Below, piece after piece: positions 23,503 through 32,735 of a DNA stretch of 64,000 nucleotides. The stretch lies in assembly GCF_000175215.2 (NCBI RefSeq), contig NC_014816.1, positions 1,113,001 to 1,177,000 of the forward strand, given 5' to 3'. Within the stretch, counting starts at the first letter, position 1. The number at the start of each line of letters is the position of its first letter. Position numbers and translations under genes: made by a program. This stretch comes from Asticcacaulis excentricus CB 48. Its GTDB lineage: Bacteria; Pseudomonadota; Alphaproteobacteria; Caulobacterales; Caulobacteraceae. The notes under the pieces are model-generated. The model worked only from the letters and a program-made list of their open reading frames with translations. It was not told the origin of the DNA and did not search any database.

Positions 23503-24479
23503 TGCTTACGCTGATCGCCCCGGCAACCGCCTCGGCACAGATTATGCTGGCTGTTCTGGTCTGGCGGCAATCCGCCGTGCCCGGACGCCGTGAGATGGCC
23601 GCCGCCCTGTGTCTGGGGGCGCTCTATTTCCTGCACGCTGCTTTTCCGGAAGTGCTCAAGCCCTTGGTGCCGATCATCGCCGCCGGACCGCTGGCGTTCA
23701 ACCGTGCGCTCGGTCTGGGTCTGGGGCTCACGCCGCGCCCGCTGAAAGTCGATGCGGCGCTTCTGTTGTTGCTGGTGGGATTAGCTGGCCTCGGATTTAT
23801 TGTCTCACCGGCGCAAATCCTCTGGGACGCGCTCAGTCTCTATCTCTTTTTTGAATTGCCTGTGCGCCTGTGGCGGCGCTTGCCTGGTGATCTGCTTAAC
23901 GCGCGCCGCCGCGTCAGTTATGCCCTGCTGGCCGTCGGGGCTTTGCTGGGGGCTGGCGTTGCCATAGTCTCGGTTCTGGGCGGAGCCACTCCGGCGGCCA
24001 CCGTCGGGGCCCTTCTGACGCTCCTGCTGTGTTTGTCTACGGTCGCTTTTGGCGGAGAGCTTAAGCGAACCTTGTCACCGGAGCCCAAAGGGCTGGATGC
24101 CGCCGAAACGCGTCTGCTGCAACGGGTGCGCGCTGAAATGGCCAACAGCTATGGCGACCCCAGGCTCAGCTTGTCGCGGCTGGCGCAGCGGCTCGGCGTC
24201 GCCGAACACCGTCTTCGCCGGGTTATTCACGCCGGCGAAGGGGAGGAGCACTTCAGCCGATACCTCAACCGCTGGCGCATCGAATCGTTCAAGGCGCGGG
24301 CCAAGGAGGAGGGTACGATTCTCGAACTGGCGCTGAGCGTGGGTTACAATTCGCTGTCGGCCTTCAATCGCGCGTTCAAGGCCGCGGAAGGGATAACACC
24401 CAGTGCCTTTCGTGCGGCTCTGAAAGCGAAGACCAGCGACGCCAGTCCGAAGACACCCGACACGATGAGCGGCCAGTAG
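23502..24479 (+). CDS. Membrane-anchored AraC family transcriptional regulator
   Basis: A 325-residue protein. The first 190 residues form about six hydrophobic segments, interrupted by short loops; a cytosolic AraC HTH domain fills residues 215-305, with the second-helix signature EGTILELALSVGYNSLSAFNRAFKAAEGITPSAFR. Membrane AraC proteins of this layout probably sense a signal in the envelope and act from the membrane. It is translationally coupled to the phytase-like gene upstream (TGATG). The last 45 codons lie antisense to the end of the leftward membrane gene, an overlap of 136 bases. Confidence 0.85.
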   Translation: MLTLIAPATASAQIMLAVLVWRQSAVPGRREMAAALCLGALYFLHAAFPEVLKPLVPIIAAGPLAFNRALGLGLGLTPRPLKVDAALLLLLVGLAGLGFIVSPAQILWDALSLYLFFELPVRLWRRLPGDLLNARRRVSYALLAVGALLGAGVAIVSVLGGATPAATVGALLTLLLCLSTVAFGGELKRTLSPEPKGLDAAETRLLQRVRAEMANSYGDPRLSLSRLAQRLGVAEHRLRRVIHAGEGEEHFSRYLNRWRIESFKARAKEEGTILELALSVGYNSLSAFNRAFKAAEGITPSAFRAALKAKTSDASPKTPDTMSGQ

Positions 24480-25027
24480 GCATTGCCCAGCAGCGTCCCT
24501 GCTGCAACCGACAGCAGCGCACCGGTTAGCCCCGTCATTTTGAAAGCGTGCTCCGCGGGGTTTAGCCAACGACGCCAGTTCTGGGGCAGGAGGGTGCGTC
24601 CGACATCCCAACCGCCATAAAAGATCATGCCTCCCATCGCCCCGTTGACGAGGGCGGGGGACCATTGCACAGCCCCACCGTGACGAATGAACCACAACAG
24701 GCCAATACCTCCGCCTAGTAGGGAGAGCGCAGGAATCATGTCCGGCCATTTACGGCCCCTGTCCCGCAAGCGCAGGGCGCGTGGCCCGCTCCATAGCTGA
24801 TAGGCGACCAGCACACTCACGCCCATCAGGTCCAGTTTGCCGCGAAACAGGAACGCCCCGATCAGGGCGGCGGCAACCGACAGGCCCGTCAGCCCCAGCA
24901 TCAGGCGGCCGTTGAGTCGATGCAGGCGATTACCCTTGCGGCGGCCCAGAATGAATAGTCCGGTCAGCAGCGCGGCGCTGGCGCTCAGGACGTGGGTAAA
25001 GATGTTGAGACTGTGCAGATCAGGCAT
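24344..25027 (-). CDS. Multi-pass membrane protein, DUF2306-like
   Basis: A 227-residue integral membrane protein with about six to seven hydrophobic segments, beginning NIFTHVLSASAALLTGLFILG and containing the conserved LHRLNGRLM motif with basic residues before the second helix, as in DUF2306-type proteins. Function unknown; a role in haem or electron transfer has been suggested for some relatives but cannot be shown here. Its C-terminal 45 residues overlap the 3' end of the AraC-type gene antisense. Both frames look real: this one keeps a full last helix, the other a full HTH. Confidence 0.72.
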   Translation of the reverse strand: MPDLHSLNIFTHVLSASAALLTGLFILGRRKGNRLHRLNGRLMLGLTGLSVAAALIGAFLFRGKLDLMGVSVLVAYQLWSGPRALRLRDRGRKWPDMIPALSLLGGGIGLLWFIRHGGAVQWSPALVNGAMGGMIFYGGWDVGRTLLPQNWRRWLNPAEHAFKMTGLTGALLSVAAGTLLGNAYWPLIVSGVFGLASLVFAFRAARKALGVIPSAALNARLKADSEL

Positions 25028-25157
25028 AAAGGGCTCCTTGTGTGAGGGCCTTTGTGCCGGGCATATGTCGCTTCGACTGCGCGATTTCAGAAATCAGTCA
25101 TACCAAAGGTCATTGAAACGGCCGTTGGTATCCCTATGCGGCGTGATTTCGGGCAAC

Positions 25158-25190
25158 AAAAAACCCCGATGCCGGAGCTTCGGGGTTTTT
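25158..25190 (-). terminator. Terminator of rpmB
   Basis: On the leftward strand AAAAACCCCGA pairs with TCGGGGTTTTTT around a ten-base loop, a strong intrinsic terminator 27 bases after the rpmB stop. It also blocks readthrough into the membrane gene at 25027. Confidence 0.88.
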
Positions 25191-25216
25191 CGTGTGTTCG
25201 GTTGGAACCGAAAAGC

Positions 25217-25513
25217 TTAGGCAGCGGCCTTCTCAGCCAGCTTCGCCTTGATCTGCTTCTTCAGGCGACGAGCGCGCAGAGACAATTCGGTGTCGTCAGC
25301 CTTGACGAGGAAGGCGTCCAGACCGCCCTTGAAGTCCAGCGTGCGCAGAGCGGCGTTGGAGATCTTGAGACGGAAGGATTGACCCAGAGCTTCGGATTGA
25401 AGCGCGGTTTCACGAAGCGAGGGCAGGAAGCGACGCTTCGTCTTGATGTTTGAGTGGCTCACGGAGTGGCCGACCATCGGGCCGACACCGGTGAGTTCGC
25501 AACGACGCGACAT
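25217..25513 (-). CDS. rpmB: 50S ribosomal protein L28
   Basis: A 98-residue ribosomal protein of normal alphaproteobacterial length. The N-terminus MSRRCELTGVGPMVGHSVSHSN is diagnostic: the family's C-x2-G region and S-H-S-N motif that contact 23S rRNA. The tail is Lys/Ala-rich. ATG 25513 follows AAGGTGG. It is monocistronic with its own terminator. Confidence 0.96.
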   Translation of the reverse strand: MSRRCELTGVGPMVGHSVSHSNIKTKRRFLPSLRETALQSEALGQSFRLKISNAALRTLDFKGGLDAFLVKADDTELSLRARRLKKQIKAKLAEKAAA

Positions 25514-25727
25514 GATATCCACCTTCGTTAGAAACAATAGACAGGGCGCGGCCTTTCAACGGCAGCGCAAGAGGCGCGTTCTATAGGCAAAGCCAGCCAC
25601 AGCGTCAAGCGGAAAAACCCCGTGCCGGGAGGGTTTCCTGTGTGCTTGCGACGATCCGCAGTGACTCTTTATGGCATCAGGCCGAAATGTCCTCGTGGCG
25701 GCGGGTCATACCTATCACGAGGATAAA

Positions 25728-27821
25728 ATGGACGACACCGCGAAGTTCGATACCATCGCCGGTCAGGGTGGCGAAACCCATCAGCATGTCCGTCATTCCG
25801 GTCCGCACACACCGGAAGGTCATCTGACGACCAATCAGGGGATTCGCGTCTCCGACAACCAGAACAGCCTTAAGTCCGGGGTGCGTGGCCCAACCCTGCT
25901 TGAGGACTTTGTTCTGCGCGAAAAAATCTTTCACTTCGACCATGAGCGCATTCCTGAGCGCATCGTCCATGCTCGCGGTTCGGCGGCGCATGGCTATTTC
26001 GAACTGACGCGGTCCCTGTCCGACATCACCACAGCCGATTTGTTCCAGCGGGTGGGCGAGCGTGTGCCGGTCTTTGTGCGCTTTTCGACCGTCGCCGGCG
26101 GTGCGGGCAGCGTCGATACGCCGCGCGATGTGCGCGGTTTTGCGGTGAAGTTCTACACGCAGGAAGGCAACTGGGACCTTGTGGGCAACAATATCCCGGT
26201 CTTCTTCATTCAGGACGCCATAAAGTTTCCTGACCTCGTGCACGCTGTGAAGATGGAGGCCGACCGGGGCTACCCGCAGGCAGCCTCGGCGCATGACACC
26301 TTCTGGGACTTCGTGTCGCTGATGCCGGAATCGACCCACATGCTGATGTGGGCCATGTCCGACCGCACCCTTCCGCGCGCCTTTCGCACCATGGAGGGGT
26401 TCGGCATCCACACCTTCCGCTTCGTCAACGCCGAGGGGAAGTCCACCTTTGTCAAGTTTCACTGGAAGCCGAAGTTAGGGCTGCAATCGCTAGTGTGGGA
26501 CGAATCGCTCAAAATTCAGGCCGCCGATAACGACTTCCACCGCCGCGACGTGTTTGAGGCCATCGACCGCGGGGCCTTCCCCGAATGGGAACTGGGTGTG
26601 CAACTGTTCGATCAGGCGCTCGCCGACAGCCTGCCCTATGATGTGCTGGACGCCACCAAGATCATCCCAGAAGAGGTGGTGCCGGTGACCATTGTCGGGC
26701 GGATGGTGCTTGACCGCAACCCGGACAACTTCTTTGCCGAGGTGGAGCAGGTGGCCTATTGTCCAGCCAACATCATCCCCGGCATCGACTTCAGCAATGA
26801 CCCGCTGTTGCAGGGGCGGCTATTTTCCTATCTCGACACGCAGCTCAAACGGCTAGGCAGCACGAACTTCCATCAGTTGCCGATCAACGCGCCGAAGTGT
26901 CCCTTCCAGAACTTCCAGCGCGATGGCCAAATGCAGATGCAGGTGCCCAGGGGGCGCGCCAACTATGAGCCCAACAGTCTGGGAGCGCATGGCGAAGACG
27001 GCGGGCCGCGCGAATGTCCGGTGACCGGGTTCACTACGGTTTCTGCTCGAGACGGTGCGGACGAGCAGGGCGGCAAGCTGCGCGTGCGGCCGGAGATGTT
27101 TGCCGATCACTATTCACAGGCGCGCTTATTCTGGAAATCGCAGACGGACTCCGAGCGCGCGCACATCGCCTCGGCCTTCGTGTTTGAACTGTCGAAGGTC
27201 ACTCTGCAGGGAGTCGCGCCGCGCATGGTGGCCAATCTGCGCAATGTCGATGACGAACTGGCGACGCGCGTGGCGGATGGGCTGGGGATCGACCTGCCCG
27301 CCGCAAGTCAGGTGGCGCGCGAGCCCATCGACCTGGCCCCGTCCGATGCCCTGTCGATCCAGAAGAATCTGAAGCCGACCCTGCAAGGGCGCAAGATCGG
27401 TATCCTGATCTGCAAAGATAGCGACGCAACGGTCTTTAGCCAGCTTAAGGCTGATATCACGGCGGCGGGTGCTACGCCCTTCGTGGTTGGCGGCCAAATC
27501 CATGGCATACCGCTATCGGATGGCAGTCTGGCCGATGCCGACGCGCAATTGCTTGGCGCGCCGTCGCAACTATTCGATGCGGTGTTTGTCCTGCTGTCGG
27601 AGGCGGGGACGGGGCGACACCTCAAAGAAGCGGCCTCCATCGAATGGGTTATGAATGCCTTTGGTCACCTGAAGGCCATCGGCCACATGCCGGAAGCTCA
27701 GCCCCTGCTCGACAAGGCGGGCGTGGTGCGGGATGCGGGCGTAGTGGGGGTCGACGGCTTTATCGCCGCGGCGGCTCAGCGCTTTTTCGACCGCGAGCCG
27801 AGTCTGCGGACTCTGGCTTAA
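25728..27821 (+). CDS. katE: Large-subunit (clade II) catalase, HPII type
   Basis: A 697-residue haem catalase that converts hydrogen peroxide to water and oxygen. Distal His is in VHARGSAAHGYF near residue 75, Asn in the GNNIPVFFIQD stretch, proximal haem Tyr in LFSYLDTQLKRLG near residue 366. The extra C-terminal flavodoxin/DJ-1-like domain (about 550-697, beginning GRKIGILICKDSDA) marks the large-subunit class. ATG 25728 follows CGAGG; the frame is open 19 codons further upstream. It is a single gene with a terminator, in keeping with general stress or stationary-phase control. Confidence 0.94.
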   Translation: MDDTAKFDTIAGQGGETHQHVRHSGPHTPEGHLTTNQGIRVSDNQNSLKSGVRGPTLLEDFVLREKIFHFDHERIPERIVHARGSAAHGYFELTRSLSDITTADLFQRVGERVPVFVRFSTVAGGAGSVDTPRDVRGFAVKFYTQEGNWDLVGNNIPVFFIQDAIKFPDLVHAVKMEADRGYPQAASAHDTFWDFVSLMPESTHMLMWAMSDRTLPRAFRTMEGFGIHTFRFVNAEGKSTFVKFHWKPKLGLQSLVWDESLKIQAADNDFHRRDVFEAIDRGAFPEWELGVQLFDQALADSLPYDVLDATKIIPEEVVPVTIVGRMVLDRNPDNFFAEVEQVAYCPANIIPGIDFSNDPLLQGRLFSYLDTQLKRLGSTNFHQLPINAPKCPFQNFQRDGQMQMQVPRGRANYEPNSLGAHGEDGGPRECPVTGFTTVSARDGADEQGGKLRVRPEMFADHYSQARLFWKSQTDSERAHIASAFVFELSKVTLQGVAPRMVANLRNVDDELATRVADGLGIDLPAASQVAREPIDLAPSDALSIQKNLKPTLQGRKIGILICKDSDATVFSQLKADITAAGATPFVVGGQIHGIPLSDGSLADADAQLLGAPSQLFDAVFVLLSEAGTGRHLKEAASIEWVMNAFGHLKAIGHMPEAQPLLDKAGVVRDAGVVGVDGFIAAAAQRFFDREPSLRTLA

Positions 27822-27828
27822 ACGAAAG

Positions 27829-27858
27829 AAAACCCCGGAGATCGTTCTCCGGGGGTTT
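27829..27858. terminator. Bidirectional terminator between katE and carD
   Basis: AAACCCCGGAG (27830-27840) pairs with CTCCGGGGGTTT (27847-27858), flanked by A-rich sequence on the left and a T stretch on the right. It can serve katE from the left and carD from the right. Confidence 0.75.
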
Positions 27859-27879
27859 CATTGGGTTATCTGCCAAAAA

Positions 27880-28389
27880 TCAGGCTGCCTTGATTAACGA
27901 CTTGTTGAGCAGGGCCACGGCAGCATCGCGGTCGATCTTTTCGATCGCGGCGACTTCGCGGGCCATGCGGTCGAGAGCCGATTCGTAAAGCTGACGCTCG
28001 GAATAGGACTGCTCCGGTTGATTTTCGGCGCGGTGCAGGTCGCGGACCACTTCGGCGATTGAGACGAGGTCGCCTGAATTGATCTTGGCTTCGTACTCCT
28101 GCGCGCGACGCGACCACATGGTGCGCTTCACGCGGGCACGGCCTTTCAGAGTCACCAGCGCTTGCGACATGACAGCGGCCGGGGCGAGGTGGCGCAGGCC
28201 GGCCGTCTTGGCCTTCTTGGTCGGGACGCGCAGGGTCATCTTCTCGTGGTCGAAGGTGACGACATAGACTTCGAGCTGATAGCCGGCCACTTCCTGGCTC
28301 TCAACGGCGGCCACGGTGCCGACGCCATGCGCCGGATACACAACTTTGTCGCCCGTCTTGAATTCGAGTTCTGCTGCAACAGTCGTCAT
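27880..28389 (-). CDS. carD: CarD family transcriptional regulator
   Basis: A 169-residue CarD/CdnL-type protein that binds RNA polymerase beta and stabilises open complexes at rRNA and other promoters. The N-terminal Tudor-like interaction domain reads FKTGDKVVYPAHGVGTV; the helical C-terminal part has KRTMWSRRAQEYEAKINSGDL with the conserved W and R that contact DNA. ATG at 28387-28389 is preferred; the frame stays open upstream without homology. In Caulobacter and relatives carD often lies near fdxA and the S4 gene; here those are 6 kb away, so the order has been rearranged. Confidence 0.93.
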   Translation of the reverse strand: MTTVAAELEFKTGDKVVYPAHGVGTVAAVESQEVAGYQLEVYVVTFDHEKMTLRVPTKKAKTAGLRHLAPAAVMSQALVTLKGRARVKRTMWSRRAQEYEAKINSGDLVSIAEVVRDLHRAENQPEQSYSERQLYESALDRMAREVAAIEKIDRDAAVALLNKSLIKAA

Positions 28390-29038
28390 TGCGGTCCTCT
28401 TTCTGTTTGAATGAGGTCGAGGGGCAGGCGCTGATATAATCCGCTCACACGACGCATACGACTGACCGGCGATCAGGGAGGAGGCCGGAAGACGCAGACG
28501 CAAAAAAACAACGACGTCCCTTGATTGGCTTAAGGGCATCGCTGCTATGTATGAATGGACTAAGACAAGCCTGTCATCCGACCTTTGTCGAAGATGCCGG
28601 ATGTGCGGGAGAGCGCAGGCGGCATTTTAGGTGAATATAGGGAGATGCCGGTGGAACGCGACGCGCGCCTCTGCATCAATGCAACCATCTCTATCATAAA
28701 ATTACATAAAAATAAAGTCCGGCTGCCAGGAAAGCGTCGTAGTGATGGGTGGCGCGGAGTTGAGGTCATAGACACAAGTGTGTATGCATTTTTCAAAGTA
28801 AATAGTAAAGTAAATTCGAATGTAATGTGCACGTACATTTCTTTAGAAGGCGAATTTGCGCATCATTTTCAATCAAAACGGTTCGGGGTTTCATTTTAAA
28901 TGACGAGGTTTCCTGGTTCGTCAGGATTTTAGACATGGCAGATTTCCGCGCGGGGAGCGGGCGCACTCAAAAAGCTTGTGGATGAAAGTATAGGGGCGGG
29001 GTCGATAAGGCTGAGGTTACTCTTCGCGGGGGCAACAA
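28390..29038. other. Gap with an AT-rich tract; no convincing gene
   Basis: The 650 bases between carD and the TRIC channel gene hold the carD promoter region on the left. The stretch 28680-28900 is strikingly AT-rich for this chromosome, with repeated AAATAGTAAAGTAAATTC-like sequence. Frames of about 100 codons can be found here but lack a ribosome site, normal codon use or any recognisable protein. It could be the relic of acquired DNA or a binding region. Confidence 0.4.
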
Positions 29039-29731
29039 TTATGAGGATTTGTTACGGTTGTCGTGATCGCGTGGGCCGAAGGCGGGCAGGCTCAGCGACC
29101 AGTGGATCGCCGCCCCGCGCAGCGCTAGGGCAGCGACGAATCCGCTGAGGCCTGCCGGCCAAAACGACAAGCCAAACAGGGTCAGGGTGACAAACACCGA
29201 CGCCCCCAAGAGTGCAGCGGTGATATAGATTTCCCGGCGCAACAACAGGTTGGGCTCTCCGGCCAGCACATCGCGGATAATCCCGCCAAAGGTTGCGGTT
29301 AGCACGCCCATAACCCCGGCGGACACAGGCGCAACGCCGAGGTTCAGTGCTTTGGCTGCCCCCACCACCGCATAGGCCGACAGCCCAATGGCGTCCAGCC
29401 ACAGCATGGCCAGCATCCGCTTTCCAGGCTTGCCATCCGGGCGCGGTGAGGCATTGCGCGGAGCCAGTATCCACACGGCCAACCCGGCGAGCGCGCAAAT
29501 TAGGATGTAGTCGGGTCTCTGTACCCAAAACACTGGTGCTCCGATCAGAAGGTCACGCAGCGTCCCCCCACCAACGCCGGTAATGGCGGCGAAAAAGGTG
29601 AAGGTGATGATGTCCTGCCGCCCGCGCGCCGCGGCTATGGCGCCAGAGGCCCCAAACAGGGCCACGGCGGCGTAGTCCAGCCAGAAGAGGGCGGTGTTGA
29701 GGGCGCTAACGGCAGGGTCGGGGACGGTCAT
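29039..29731 (-). CDS. TRIC cation channel family protein (YadS/UPF0126)
   Basis: A 230-residue inner-membrane protein with seven hydrophobic segments in two repeated halves. Each half has the glycine-rich signature: ITGVGGGTLRDLLIG near residue 51 and TATFGGIIRDVLAGEP near residue 138. Prokaryotic TRIC proteins form trimeric monovalent-cation channels, though older annotation links them to glycine transport. The gene stands alone on the leftward strand. Confidence 0.88.
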   Translation of the reverse strand: MTVPDPAVSALNTALFWLDYAAVALFGASGAIAAARGRQDIITFTFFAAITGVGGGTLRDLLIGAPVFWVQRPDYILICALAGLAVWILAPRNASPRPDGKPGKRMLAMLWLDAIGLSAYAVVGAAKALNLGVAPVSAGVMGVLTATFGGIIRDVLAGEPNLLLRREIYITAALLGASVFVTLTLFGLSFWPAGLSGFVAALALRGAAIHWSLSLPAFGPRDHDNRNKSS

Positions 29732-29899
29732 GAGCCTTGCTTACTTTATTTTGCCCGACGATGCGATGGACGCGTTGTTGATCCTTTTTGCCGTATCGAA
29801 GCGATCAGTCATCGGATCGTTGAACGGCGAGAGTGCTTTCAGGACGTCCCGCGCGGTGTCAGGGGGAGGCGTCCGCCGAAACCATGACACAGAAACGTT

Positions 29900-29976
29900 G
29901 GTGACCCCTGCAGGACTCGAACCTGCGACCTCTGCTTTAGGAAAGCCTTGCTCTATCCGGCTGAGCTAAGGGGCCA
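29900..29976 (-). tRNA. tRNA-Arg (anticodon CCT)
   Basis: Read leftward from 29976 the sequence folds as a tRNA: acceptor GGCCCCT/AGGGGTC, D arm GCTC/GAGC with a nine-base loop, T arm GCAGG-TTCGAGT-CCTGC, and an encoded ACCA end. The anticodon loop TTCCTAA gives CCT, reading AGG. One odd point: the anticodon stem is AGGCT opposite AGCAG, so only the three loop-side pairs form and the two outer positions are purine-purine. Confidence 0.92.
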
Positions 29977-30299
29977 CTCGCGTCGGGTTTAGCACGCAGC
30001 TCGCGCGTTTGAGAAGCCGTTTCAAACCCAGCCCAGCCTAAAAATCTGTGTGAGAACGTAACCCACTCGACTCAAGGTGCGACTCAGCGCAAATGATAAA
30101 TTGATTATGGTTAATACGCTAGTGGGCTACCAGATCTAGTATAGAACAAATCAAGCATCGTGTGATGTCACTGATTCGGTCATGATTCGTTTTCATGACG
30201 TTCACTGCCTTTGACTGAAGCTGTTAACTTCTGAATTCGCGCTCTTTTGACACCGTCTTATGCCTTCCCAAGGCCGCTTTAAGTGTTTAAAACGAGTGC
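29977..30299. other. Gap upstream of the helicase gene; no gene seen
   Basis: This 323-base region contains the promoters of the tRNA-Arg (leftward) and of the helicase gene (rightward). It is more AT-rich than its surroundings, with TTGATTATGGTTAATACG and TGTTAACTTCTGAATTCG patches. I see no gene and no clear named operator. Confidence 0.4.
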
Positions 30300-32735
30300 G
30301 TGCCCGATCGTTCTCCCCCCATTGACACATTCGCTGGCCCCAACGCGGACTCGCGGCTGGTGGCTGTTTTAGGGCCGACCAATACTGGCAAGACCCATTA
30401 TGCGCTGGAGCGGATGATGGCGCATGCAACCGGCATGATCGGCCTGCCGCTGCGGCTTCTGGCGCGTGAAGTCTATGACCGCGTGGTTAAAGAAAAGGGC
30501 GTCAATGCCGTCGCTCTGATAACCGGCGAAGAGAAGATCATACCGCGCCTGCCCTCCTATTTCATCTGCACGGTTGAGGCCATGCCGCTGGAGCGACGCG
30601 TGGATTTCCTGGCCGTCGATGAAATCCAGCTGTGTGCCGATATCGAGCGCGGCCACGTCTTCACAGACCGGCTTTTGCGCGCGCGGGGGCGGTACGAGAC
30701 GCTGTTCATGGGGGCGGCGACCTTTGCGCCCCTGTTCCGGTCACTGTTTCCCCATGCCGAGGTGCAGTTCCGAGAGCGTCTATCGCAACTGAGCTATTCA
30801 GGGTCGAAGAAGCTGACCCGCCTGCCGAAACGCACCGCCATAGTGGCCTTTTCCACCGAGCAGGTCTATGCCATCGCCGAACTGATCAGGCGTCAGCGCG
30901 GCGGGGCGGCTGTGGTGATGGGCTCACTCAGCCCCAAGACGCGCAATGCCCAAGTCGATCTCTTCCAGCGGGGTGAGGTCGATTTTTTGGTGGCCACCGA
31001 TGCCATCGGCATGGGGCTCAACATGGATATCGATCATGTGGCCTTTGCGAGCCTTTCGAAGTTCGATGGCCGGCGCACGCGAGCCCTTACGGCACAGGAG
31101 GCCGCACAAATCGCCGGGCGCGCTGGGCGCAACCGCAGGGAAGGGACATTTGGTGTCACGGGGGATGCCGATGAGATGGACGATGACCTGATAGCGTCCA
31201 TTGAGAACCACCGCTTCCTCAGCCTGACGGCGGCGCAATGGCGTAATCACGAGCTGGATTTTTCCTCGCTCGACAATCTGCTGCGCAGTCTGACGCGGCC
31301 TTCGACCGCCCCGGCATTACAACTGGCTCGTGAAGCGCTGGATGAGAAGGTGCTGCGCCATCTGAGCGCCGAAGAGGACATCGCGTTGAAGGTGCGTAAT
31401 CCGATCAGCCTGCGCATCCTTTGGGAGGTGTGCCAGCTTCCGGATTTTCGCAAGGTGTCGCTGGACGAACACCTCAAGACGGTCGGTTTCCTCTTCTGGT
31501 CGCGCCACCGCCCGGACGGGTTTGTGCCGCACGACTGGTTTGATGAGCAACTGACCCTCCTCGACCGCATGGACGGCGATATCGACACCCTGTCGGGACG
31601 GTTATCGGGGGTGCGGACCCTGTCCTACATCTCCAATCGCACCGGCTGGCTGAAGGCGGCAGAGCACTGGCGCGATGCGACGCACGATTTAGAGGCACGC
31701 CTATCTGACCGCCTGCATGAAGCCCTGATGCAGCGCTTTGTCGATCAGCGCACCAGCGCGCTGTTGAAGGCGCTCAATGCCTTTGAGACACCTAAGCCGG
31801 AGATTATGGGCAACGGCGACGTCTTCCTCGAAGGCCAGCGTGTGGGGCAGCTTAGAGGGCTAAACTTCGTGCAAGCTGCCGGTGAAAGCTTGATCGAGGA
31901 CAAGACCATCCGACAGGCGGCGCACCGCGCTGTGACGCCCCTGATCCGCGAGCGGCTGCAAGCGCTGGCACAGGCTCCATCCAAAACCCTTCGCCTGAAA
32001 GGCAAGCAGGTCCTATGGCAGGGCGAAACAGTCGGCCACATTGCGCCCTCGGATTACTTCAATCCGGTCATCCGTCTGGAGTGTCAATCCGATCAGGCGG
32101 CGCTTGTAGACCGGGCCCGCAAACGGCTAACCGACTTCGTGCGGCAGCAGGCCCTACACCACCTGAAACCCCTACACCGGGTCTATGAGGCCGCCCACGA
32201 TGAGTCGACCCCCGCCGCGGTGCGCGCCGTGGCATGGCAGATATATGAAAACGGCGGCGTAACTTTGCGTGGCCAGGACAAACTAACTGCAGATGAGCGC
32301 AAATTGCTGAAAGGTCTGGGTATTCACGGCAATCGCTTCGTCTGGCGTTTGCCGAAGCTGTCTCCATCGTTGATGCAGGCCTTTGGCGGGGGGAAGGACC
32401 ATCCTCAGCGTGTCCTCAGCCTCAAGGGTCTGGTCGCCATCAACGGGCACAAACCTGTCCGGCTGAGGACTCTGGATGCCTTGGATAAGGCCCTGAACGA
32501 AGGCGTATGGCACAAGGGGGTGATTTATCTCAAACCCGCCGCCATTGATGGGCTCGATGATAAACTAATGGCCGCGCTGGGCTTTGCCAAGGCATGGACG
32601 CATCGTTTCGGCGAAGGAGACGCTGCCGCCGACTATCAAGGTTGGCGCAGCAAATCCGGTACCCCAAAAAGAGCCAAAGAACAGGCTCCCTTCGTCAATC
32701 CGTATTCGCCTTTTGCGGTACTGCGTGGTGGTTGA
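30300..32735 (+). CDS. Suv3-like superfamily 2 RNA helicase
   Basis: An 811-residue ATP-dependent helicase resembling mitochondrial Suv3, which works with RNA degradation enzymes. Helicase motifs are in order: I VLGPTNTGKTHYALE (residue about 24), II AVDEIQL (about 105), III GAATF, then the second RecA domain with SLSPKTRNAQVDLFQRG, V DAIGMGLNMDI and VI QIAGRAGRNRREG. A long C-terminal part (about 390-811) is specific to the alphaproteobacterial group. The start is GTG 30300. Homologues commonly precede the S4 and fdxA genes; here a leftward antiporter gene is inserted, with its stop directly abutting this gene's stop. Confidence 0.9.
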   Translation: MPDRSPPIDTFAGPNADSRLVAVLGPTNTGKTHYALERMMAHATGMIGLPLRLLAREVYDRVVKEKGVNAVALITGEEKIIPRLPSYFICTVEAMPLERRVDFLAVDEIQLCADIERGHVFTDRLLRARGRYETLFMGAATFAPLFRSLFPHAEVQFRERLSQLSYSGSKKLTRLPKRTAIVAFSTEQVYAIAELIRRQRGGAAVVMGSLSPKTRNAQVDLFQRGEVDFLVATDAIGMGLNMDIDHVAFASLSKFDGRRTRALTAQEAAQIAGRAGRNRREGTFGVTGDADEMDDDLIASIENHRFLSLTAAQWRNHELDFSSLDNLLRSLTRPSTAPALQLAREALDEKVLRHLSAEEDIALKVRNPISLRILWEVCQLPDFRKVSLDEHLKTVGFLFWSRHRPDGFVPHDWFDEQLTLLDRMDGDIDTLSGRLSGVRTLSYISNRTGWLKAAEHWRDATHDLEARLSDRLHEALMQRFVDQRTSALLKALNAFETPKPEIMGNGDVFLEGQRVGQLRGLNFVQAAGESLIEDKTIRQAAHRAVTPLIRERLQALAQAPSKTLRLKGKQVLWQGETVGHIAPSDYFNPVIRLECQSDQAALVDRARKRLTDFVRQQALHHLKPLHRVYEAAHDESTPAAVRAVAWQIYENGGVTLRGQDKLTADERKLLKGLGIHGNRFVWRLPKLSPSLMQAFGGGKDHPQRVLSLKGLVAINGHKPVRLRTLDALDKALNEGVWHKGVIYLKPAAIDGLDDKLMAALGFAKAWTHRFGEGDAAADYQGWRSKSGTPKRAKEQAPFVNPYSPFAVLRGG

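Noticed and set aside
28585..28899. A 104-codon frame in the AT-rich gap after carD
   Set aside because: No ribosome site, atypical codon use, no recognisable protein.
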